From: Phycisphaerae bacterium | GTDB taxonomy: Bacteria > Planctomycetota > Phycisphaerae > Sedimentisphaerales > SG8-4 | Direction: 5' to 3' | Assembly: GCA_030603035.1 (NCBI GenBank) | Contig: JAUVYQ010000122.1 | Coordinates: 1-7,925 of the forward strand | Length of the DNA stretch: 7,925 nucleotides | Shown here: positions 4,501-7,925 of the stretch, piece after piece | Layout: every line of letters starts with the position of its first letter | Position numbering within the stretch: the first letter of the stretch is position 1 | The notes under the pieces: generated by a model | The model's input: the letters and a program-made list of their open reading frames with translations, nothing else | Told to the model about the DNA's origin: nothing | The model's database searches: none | Program-made: the position numbers and the translations under genes

Positions 4501-7201
4501 TGCCAAGCAAATTGCCGCTGCCAAATTCGAAGCTGCCGAGACGATAGCAAAAGTCAAATCGGAGCTGGAGCAAAAGGCCAAGGACTACGCTGATTCGATA
4601 GTAAAAGTCCAGTCCGACGTTGCTGACACAATAGACGCGGAAAGACAAAAGTTAGAAGTTCAAACTGCCCAAGCGATTGATGACATCAAAACCCAGGCAG
4701 CAAATGAGCTTGCAAGTTCGGAGTCGCAATTTGAAGAGGAGAAACAGCAATACGAAACCATGCTTGAAAAAGCTAATGCCCAAGCAAGCTCAGAACGCAG
4801 CTTAAGGTCAGAATCCGAGCAACATCTGAGAGGTTTGAGTGAAAAGCTGGCACGACTCGAAGAGCAATTAAGCATCCAGATGGTGGCCAAGCAAAAAGCT
4901 GAGGCACAAGTGGAGGAACAGAAACAGCAGGCTTCGGATGCAGACCAACGGTTTAAGACCTTGAGTGAACAGATGGTTCGACTTGAAGAGCAGCTAAACG
5001 CTCATGCCGAAGCCAAAACGACTGCTGAGTCGCAAGCTGAAGAACAAAAGCAGTTAGCTTTCCAAGCACACCAGCACATCAACTCACTGACAGAGCAAAT
5101 TGCTCAGGTTGAAGCTGAGGCTGCAGAGAAGATTGCCGAGGTCAAGTCGGAACTCGAAGAGAGGGCTCGAGAATATGCCGATTCAATAGCAAAAACGCAC
5201 CGCGAAGCCGCCGCCCAAATCACAGCTCAGCAGGAAAGCTCAGAGGCTAAAGCTGCTGAAACGGCAGAAAGGATTAGGACTGAGGCAGCAGAAGAGATTG
5301 CACTGTTGAAATCCCAGCTGCAAGAAAAGACTCAGGAATATGAGACCTTGCTCGAGGAATCTGCCACAGAAGCAGAATCAGAGCGCCGCTCAAGAGTTGA
5401 AGCAGAGCAGCGGTTCGAGGGCTCGCGACAGAAGGTCGGTCAGCTTCAAGATCAGTTAAGCGCTCAGTTAAGCGCTCAGGTAGAAGCCAGACACCAGGCT
5501 GAATCAAAACTCGAACAAAAAGAACAAGCTGTCTCGGATGCTCAGCAGCAAGTCAAATCTTTAACAGAGCGAGTGAGCCAGCTCAAAACAGAAGCAGCCG
5601 AGACCGTTGCGAAGGTCAAATCTGAGCTCGAGAGGAAAGCGATTGAGTACGCTAATGCAGTCACAAAGGCTCAGGCTGAAGCTGCTGAGATAGTCGCCAC
5701 AGAAAGAAAGGCTTGGGAAGTTGAGACCGCGCAAGCAATTGCTAAAGTCAAAGCTGAGGCAGCAGAGGAATCGGCAAAGCTGAAATCAGAGCTGGATGAG
5801 AAAATCAAGAAGTACCAAACCTTGTGGGAAGAAGCTGCTGCTCAAGCAGAGGCAGAACGGCGGTCACAAGCTAAGTCTGAAAGACATCTCAACAGCATGA
5901 GTGATCAGATAGCTCGGCTTGAAGAGCAGTTGAAAGGCGAGACCAGTTCCAGACAGAAGGCTGAGACACAGGCAGAAGCTCAGGCAAGAGCTCAGGCAAG
6001 AGCCGAGCGCGAAGCTCAGCAGGAAGTCAAATCCTTAACCGATCAAATGGCCCAACTAAAGATGGAGACAGCTGAGACTAAAGCACAGGTCAAATCCGAA
6101 TTGGAGCAAAAGGCCCGAGACTACGCTGAAGCGATAGCCAGAGTAGAAGAAAGGCTAAAAGCCGAAACTGAAGCGAGGTCCAGAGCTGAAGCCGAGAATG
6201 CCGAGGTTGAGAGAAAGGTCGAAGCTGAAAAACAAGCTAAGGTTGAAGCTGAACAGATGATAGCCAAAGTTAAGGCCGAAACAGATGAGGCGATAGCTAA
6301 TCAGAAAGAACAGTCACAAACTGAAACCGCGGAAGCAATAGCCAGGGTAAAGGCTGAGGCTGAAGAGGCGATTGCCAAAGCCAAACAAGAAGCAGAAAAA
6401 AGAACCAACGCCTATGCTGAAGCATTAGCGAAAGAAGAAGAAAGAGCTAAGGCCAAAGCCCGAAGAAGTGACAAAGCCGAGGCAAAAGCTAAAGCCAAGG
6501 CGGAAAAAAGAGCCAAAGTTGAAATTGAAAAAATAGGCAAGGCAAAAGCCGAAGCAAGAGCTCAAGCTGAAGCAAAGGCCAGAGCTGAAGCAGAGGAGAA
6601 GGCCAATACCTATGCCAGAGCCAGGAAAGAAGCTGAAGCGAAAGCCGAATCTGAGGCGAAAGCCAGAGTTGAGGCAGAACAGAAAGCCAGGGTTTGTGCT
6701 GAGGCAGTAGCCGAAGCTGAAAAGAGGTTAGAGACCGAACGCGAAGCAAGAGTGACGGCTGAGGAAAAAGCTGAGGCCGAAGCAAAAGCAAGAGCTGAAG
6801 CGGAGGAAAGGGCCAAGTTGGAGGCTGAGGCGAGGATTGAAGCTGAAAAACATGCTAAGACTGAAACAAGGTTAAGAGCCAGGGCTGAAGAAAGAGCCAG
6901 GTTAGAGGCCGAGGCAAAACTCAGAGCTGAAAGAAAAGGTAAATCTCGAGCTGAAGAGAAGGCCGACGTCTCCTGTGTGGCAATACCCGCAACCAAAGAA
7001 GCCACAATAGCTGAATATCAACAAGGCGAGAAAGCTGAAGCAAAGTCAAAAACTAAAATTGTTGGTATTTCAATAAAAAGGGGAACTTGCGAATGTTGTG
7101 GCAAAAAAGGTTTTCCAAAGGATAAGTTACTCAAAATCGAATCCGGGCAACTACTCTGTCCAAACTGCCTCCACGCTTTAAGAAGCAGCGGAGTTTCCTA
7201 A
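1502..7201 (+). CDS. Giant modular coiled-coil protein with terminal zinc-finger-like clusters, 1,899 aa
   Basis: I recognise no named family. Residues 1-60 are a Pro/Lys-rich, probably disordered head. Residues 63-79 hold a likely zinc site, C63-x2-C66-x3-H70-x3-H74-x4-C79. From about residue 80 to 1823 the chain is Ala/Glu/Lys/Gln/Arg-rich helix with a single proline (P952). At the usual helical rise this would be a rod of roughly 250 nm if continuous. Seven copies of a VKSELxxKAxDYADSI motif start at residues 324, 478, 791, 1018, 1214, 1372 and 1530. Residues 1654-1821 are almost pure A/E/K/R. The C-terminus has a second zinc-ribbon-like unit, C1863-x2-C1866-G ... C1886-P-N-C1889. There is no Walker A motif, signal peptide or membrane segment, so it is not an SMC/Rad50-type ATPase and is probably cytoplasmic. 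A filament, spacer or scaffold role is inference from shape only. The frame is intact, and a plausible promoter precedes it at 1394-1422. No clear terminator follows. Confidence 0.96.
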   Translation: MDSEEKTRVDGPAQRNKSLAGETKVRPLFGSRNKKAKEPELQPPAQNPPKVDSSADKRFVPTCAICGEKHWPFHPFVPCINARKAKARAKKEKEALAAARKKAKAEAKAKARADKNAGVEKKAKYEARLRSEAEHRLEAAAEQIRRLEKQFGDEIEARCKAEAQSKTEQKAKIQAQQELKDSRAAIADLQAKLKLESGQKVKAQEKLETTAKQLAEIEAEAQKNTKSLNEALSKVEQKIKAQAQAQAEAEQRIEEQNREIAGLQVQTEEMAQGHAAALSQAEQKANNLAREKAEIETQAEKQIKSYVEQLGNTRTESAKTIAQVKSELKSKAEDYAESIVKAQAEAAEAIAAQKEKSEAETAEKICMFRAEASDKFARLKTLLEEKTKEYQALQEQAEVKAESEKHSLLKTEQQLQDAAKQIARLEQQLKVETEARHNAKSEAKEQKQALAEAQEQIASLTEQTAQTKTDAAEKMAQVKSELESKAKDYADSIIRAKTEAAEALAEQREKLEAETTDAIAKVKSQATEKKVKLQSQFEEKTKEYQVLLDKAETNTQLEQQTRAEIEQKLLANSEKIARLEEQLQAKTQALYKAEDLFKTERQERMGAQHKAEEYSKVVERTQTELESQARLTAEAQERLKSYAQQLTSIETEAKEKISAYEEQIEKATTERREQVSALNEALARAEEKAKAQAEARARAQVELDAERETRTKAQEEAKGYAEVLAAVEERAKVQADELAKAQQLLQAETKARIGAQEELKSLSEQLTQIKVEAAEQIAAAKSLSAETIAKVKSELAQKAKEYADSIIKAKADAQQALLAEKERWEAETDRSVAKVKSAAATEIHKLKSQLEKKTTEYTRSIEEAEAKLQSEAKRRTKAEEKVRNYDAIVREAKAKAEKKALVKVERRAKVIARAWVKGERMARAEAEAKAESESKQRAEAEKKLKLIGGQLPKLEEQLKVQTEAKGNAESQVAEFKQATLQAQRQVKSLAEQLTQIKAEAAKQIAAAKFEAAETIAKVKSELEQKAKDYADSIVKVQSDVADTIDAERQKLEVQTAQAIDDIKTQAANELASSESQFEEEKQQYETMLEKANAQASSERSLRSESEQHLRGLSEKLARLEEQLSIQMVAKQKAEAQVEEQKQQASDADQRFKTLSEQMVRLEEQLNAHAEAKTTAESQAEEQKQLAFQAHQHINSLTEQIAQVEAEAAEKIAEVKSELEERAREYADSIAKTHREAAAQITAQQESSEAKAAETAERIRTEAAEEIALLKSQLQEKTQEYETLLEESATEAESERRSRVEAEQRFEGSRQKVGQLQDQLSAQLSAQVEARHQAESKLEQKEQAVSDAQQQVKSLTERVSQLKTEAAETVAKVKSELERKAIEYANAVTKAQAEAAEIVATERKAWEVETAQAIAKVKAEAAEESAKLKSELDEKIKKYQTLWEEAAAQAEAERRSQAKSERHLNSMSDQIARLEEQLKGETSSRQKAETQAEAQARAQARAEREAQQEVKSLTDQMAQLKMETAETKAQVKSELEQKARDYAEAIARVEERLKAETEARSRAEAENAEVERKVEAEKQAKVEAEQMIAKVKAETDEAIANQKEQSQTETAEAIARVKAEAEEAIAKAKQEAEKRTNAYAEALAKEEERAKAKARRSDKAEAKAKAKAEKRAKVEIEKIGKAKAEARAQAEAKARAEAEEKANTYARARKEAEAKAESEAKARVEAEQKARVCAEAVAEAEKRLETEREARVTAEEKAEAEAKARAEAEERAKLEAEARIEAEKHAKTETRLRARAEERARLEAEAKLRAERKGKSRAEEKADVSCVAIPATKEATIAEYQQGEKAEAKSKTKIVGISIKRGTCECCGKKGFPKDKLLKIESGQLLCPNCLHALRSSGVS
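1688..1738 (+). other. N-terminal Cys/His zinc-finger-like motif of the giant protein
   Basis: These codons encode CAICGEKHWPFHPFVPC (residues 63-79). Two Cys two residues apart, two His and a final Cys supply five potential metal ligands in 17 residues, directly before the helix begins. The aromatic/proline core (WPFHPF) is unlike the rest of the protein and suggests a small folded knob. Zinc binding is inferred from the pattern. Confidence 0.65.
3781..3939 (+). repeat. First copy of the best-preserved DNA duplication in the array
   Basis: This segment matches 4462-4620, exactly 681 bp (227 codons) downstream, without gaps. By hand count 131 of 159 bases are identical (about 82%). It spans the SLSEQLTQIK...AETIAKVKSEL junction between two modules. 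This is the most similar pair I found at DNA level, so it probably reflects one of the most recent large duplications. Confidence 0.7.
4462..4620 (+). repeat. Second copy of the best-preserved DNA duplication
   Basis: Partner of 3781-3939, about 82% identical without gaps by hand count. Differences are mostly at third codon positions or conservative, which suggests the helix sequence is under selection after duplication. Confidence 0.7.
4853..5104 (+). repeat. 126-bp (42-residue) tandem duplication
   Basis: Two consecutive units, 4853-4978 and 4979-5104, each begin with the codons for RLEEQL and end in an SEQ/TEQ-type helix (residues 1118-1159 and 1160-1201). The unit is 42 residues, exactly six heptads. 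It fully accounts for this module being 196 rather than 154 residues long. The DNA copies are well diverged, so this is older than the 12-bp duplications. Confidence 0.75.
5453..5476 (+). repeat. Perfect 12-bp tandem duplication (QLSA x2)
   Basis: CAGTTAAGCGCT occurs twice in a row (5453-5464 and 5465-5476), encoding QLSAQLSA. It adds exactly four residues and explains why the module from residue 1214 is 158 rather than 154 long. Two identical copies imply recent replication slippage. Confidence 0.9.
5978..6001 (+). repeat. Perfect 12-bp tandem duplication (AQAR x2)
   Basis: GCTCAGGCAAGA occurs twice in a row (5978-5989 and 5990-6001), encoding AQARAQAR. It adds four residues and makes the module from residue 1372 also 158 long. 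It is independent of the QLSA duplication, in a different place of the module. Confidence 0.9.
7088..7168 (+). other. C-terminal CxxC...CxxC zinc-ribbon-like motif of the giant protein
   Basis: Residues 1863-1889 read CECCGKKGFPKDKLL, then KIESGQLLCPNC. The four-ligand layout is CxxCG, about 19 residues, CPxC, with an extra C1865 inside the first pair. The pattern, including the small hydrophobic/Gly spacing (LLKIESGQLLCPNC), is that of small treble-clef or zinc-ribbon domains. It differs from the N-terminal Cys/His motif, so the two ends are not copies of each other. Confidence 0.7.
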
Positions 7202-7426
7202 CTTTTTTAGTCTTGCCACAGCTGCAAATCCGACACGGTTAGCTTGGGCTCCATGGTTTGCCTATCAGGCTGCTCCCTCGAGAATACAGATGACAATAAG
7301 GATTCTCCACGATCCAAATATGTTATGCGCTTTGACTGATTAAAACTTCCTGAGTAAGACTTGGACGTACAACATAGGGGTTAATTGAGTTAGCTATTAC
7401 TTAATCTGACACTTCTGTTAGTGAAC

Positions 7427-7596
7427 TTTCGCACTTTTGCCAATGCGTTAACTTAGGCAATTTGCACCAATAGGCCGATTTGAAGACGGTCGGATTATTT
7501 TTGGCAAGTTCGAGGTTTTTACCGAACATACATAAAATACAAAATGGCGTGTAAGCGCTTGTTTCATAAGGTTTTCCTTAATAAAAAAGTGCGAAA
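7427..7596. repeat. 12-bp inverted repeat pair enclosing about 146 bp
   Basis: TTTCGCACTTTT (7427-7438) is perfectly complementary to AAAAGTGCGAAA (7585-7596). Extending outwards gives 15 of 17 matches. The size (about 170-180 bp) and terminal repeats are those of a small non-autonomous element. No convincing target-site duplication flanks it, so its mobility is unproven. Confidence 0.4.
7448..7567 (-). CDS. Possible 39-aa small protein
   Basis: On the - strand ATG at 7567 opens a frame to TAA at 7448-7450. The product begins MKQALTRHFVFYVCSVKTSN and ends RPIGANCLS. AAGGA (complement of 7575-7579) lies 7 nt upstream, and an extended -10 sequence (7629-7637) lies about 60 bp upstream, so all signals for a short transcript are in place. 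The peptide is basic with a hydrophobic patch (FVFYV) and resembles nothing I know. It lies entirely inside the inverted-repeat pair 7427-7596. A 39-codon frame can easily arise by chance, so confidence is low. Confidence 0.28.
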   Translation of the reverse strand: MKQALTRHFVFYVCSVKTSNLPKIIRPSSNRPIGANCLS

Positions 7597-7628
7597 CTTG
7601 ACATACCAATAATCCTCTTTATTCCACT

Positions 7629-7637
7629 ATTATACCA
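7629..7637 (-). promoter_or_regulatory. Extended -10 promoter on the - strand
   Basis: Reading leftwards the sequence is TGGTATAAT, a perfect TATAAT with the TGn extension. No good -35 is present at 16-18 bp, which is usual for extended -10 promoters. Transcription would start near 7622 and run through the 39-codon ORF. Confidence 0.4.
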
Positions 7638-7683
7638 AATCTGCCTGATAAATACAGAAAGTTTCCCTGACTCCATTCTTCAA

Positions 7684-7706
7684 GGGTGCCCGTCAAGTTT
7701 GTAGGT
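7684..7706 (+). repeat. Left terminal inverted repeat of the right IS copy
   Basis: This is the start of the second IS, beginning GGGTGCCCGTCAAGTTTG and ending TAGGT. It is the exact reverse complement of 119-141. The outer end is base 7684, and the transposase start codon follows at 7790. Confidence 0.93.
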
Positions 7707-7713
7707 AAAAATA

Positions 7714-7784
7714 GCCCTCCAACAGGTGCATTTTTGGTAAATTAGCTTAAAATTCACCTAAAAATGTTTCTGCCATTGGAGGGC
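7714..7784 (+). promoter_or_regulatory. Leader hairpin that hides the transposase ribosome binding site
   Basis: GCCCTCCAA (7714-7722) pairs perfectly with TTGGAGGGC (7776-7784). The second strand contains the Shine-Dalgarno GGAGGG (7778-7783). The stem continues inwards as CAG (7723-7725) with CTG (7770-7772), and CATTTTT (7729-7735) with AAAAATG (7760-7766), with small internal loops. RNA made from outside the IS would carry both strands and mask the site. This would limit transposase made from read-through transcription, as is known for IS10 and IS50. Confidence 0.65.
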
Positions 7785-7789
7785 AAAAA

Positions 7790-7925
7790 ATGTATGAAGA
7801 AATTTTAGACCAAATGAAAGAATTGTTAAAAGATGAAATCGAAAATTTCGGCGGTGATTTCGGCAAACTTGAGGAGGCGGTGCTGGCAATGATGATGTCG
7901 TTTGGCAAAGGGCTACTGCAACGGG
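7790..7925 (+). CDS. ISKra4-like transposase, N-terminal fragment
   Basis: The first 45 residues begin MYEEILDQMKELLKDEIEN and continue with GKLEEAV and GKGLLQR; the frame is open to the window end. The layout of an amphipathic front helix, then [DF]xKLExAVxxxxxxxGKGLLQR, is from memory the usual N-terminus of ISKra4-family transposases. ISLre2-type transposases have a loosely similar front, so the family call rests partly on the C-terminal fragment at 1-111 and the GGG-type ends. ATG 7790 follows a strong Shine-Dalgarno GGAGGG (7778-7783) at 6 nt spacing, and this site is paired in a leader hairpin. The enzyme would mobilise the IS. The catalytic domain lies beyond the window. Confidence 0.82.
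   Translation, partial: MYEEILDQMKELLKDEIENFGGDFGKLEEAVLAMMMSFGKGLLQR

Larger units (their letters stand above)
2471..6136 (+). repeat. Array of 154-residue (462-bp) coiled-coil modules
   Basis: The VKSEL motif codons begin at 2471, 2933, 3872, 4553, 5141, 5615 and 6089, giving spacings of 154, 313, 227, 196, 158 and 158 codons. Within a module the order is: VKSELxxKAxDYADSI; 55 residues later a related LKSxLEEKTKEYxxLL; then QIARLEEQLKxxTEAR; then SLTEQIAQxKxEAAExIAK leading into the next copy. The basic unit is 154 residues. Later modules carry +42 or +4 insertions that are visible duplications. Modules 2 and 3 contain longer, diverged insertions. The array grew by in-frame duplication. 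Confidence 0.85.
7684..7925 (+). mobile_element. 5' end of an ISKra4-like insertion sequence (partial)
   Basis: The left terminal repeat (7684-7706), a structured leader (7714-7784) and the first 45 codons of the transposase lie before the window ends. It has the same orientation as the IS tail at 1-141 and the same terminal repeat, so the 142-7683 block is enclosed by two copies in direct orientation. Confidence 0.87.

Noticed and set aside
2527..7005. Many - strand open frames antisense to the giant gene
   Set aside because: They are by-products of the A/E/K/Q-biased, purine-rich coding strand, which leaves few stop codons on the opposite strand; none has a ribosome site or a plausible composition.
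1502..7201. SMC/Rad50-like ATPase identity for the giant protein
   Set aside because: No Walker A (GxxxxGK[ST]), signature or Walker B motifs at either end; the GKS in ERKGKSRAEE lacks the rest of the P-loop.
7173..7210. Possible terminator at the end of the giant gene (T6 at 7203-7208)
   Set aside because: Only 3-4 bp weak stems (CGCT/AGCG, GGA/TCC) precede the T-run, not a stable hairpin.
7207..7380. 57-codon - strand frame just after the giant gene, ending VSDLQLWQD
   Set aside because: No start codon with a ribosome site and no recognised family; the length is within chance expectation.
7598..7634. TTGACA followed by TATTAT on the + strand upstream of the right IS
   Set aside because: Spacing is 24 bp, too long for a sigma70 promoter; the perfect TATAAT is on the other strand.
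1..7925. CRISPR array, tRNA or rRNA genes
   Set aside because: No regularly spaced direct repeats with unique spacers, no cloverleaf and no rRNA-like sequence on either strand.

Overview
The window is a block of about 7.5 kb lying between two partial insertion-sequence copies of the same type. It is dominated by one uninterrupted gene of 1,899 codons (1502-7201) on the + strand. The left edge (1-141) is the 3' end of an ISKra4-like element: transposase C-terminus plus right terminal repeat. The right edge (7684-7925) is the 5' end of an ISKra4-like element: left terminal repeat, structured leader and transposase N-terminus. The two 23-bp ends are exact reverse complements of each other. Both transposases read on the + strand, so the block sits between two IS copies in direct orientation. 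This could be a composite-transposon-like arrangement, or an assembly that simply stops inside a repeated IS at both ends.

Layout of the cargo: 142-340 is a non-coding leader with an A/T-rich quasi-palindrome and a possible promoter. 341-895 encodes a 184-residue charged protein of unknown function. 896-1501 carries no convincing gene but holds a GCAGAG-type short tandem repeat, an 85-bp palindromic interspersed-type repeat, a possible gene remnant on the - strand, and a good sigma70-like promoter (1394-1422) for the large gene. 1502-7201 encodes the giant protein. 7202-7683 is mostly non-coding, with a 12-bp inverted repeat pair bracketing a possible 39-codon - strand ORF that has its own promoter-like and Shine-Dalgarno-like signals.

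The giant protein is the item of interest. It has a Cys/His cluster (C63, C66, H70, H74, C79) at the N-terminus and a CxxC...CxxC cluster (C1863, C1866, C1886, C1889) at the C-terminus. About 1,750 residues of almost proline-free coiled coil lie between them. The coil is built from a recurring module whose basic spacing is 154 residues (462 bp), which equals 22 heptads or 14 hendecads. Deviations of +4, +4 and +42 residues are explained by duplications visible in the DNA. It has no Walker A motif, signal peptide or membrane segment, so it looks like a cytoplasmic structural or scaffolding protein rather than an SMC/Rad50 ATPase. The function is unknown.

Organism: a bacterium with moderate GC. 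The ISKra4-type transposase, the interspersed palindromes and the style of the small charged protein would fit an environmental Planctomycetota or similar uncultured lineage. That is a weak inference from memory of such genomes and is not demonstrated here.
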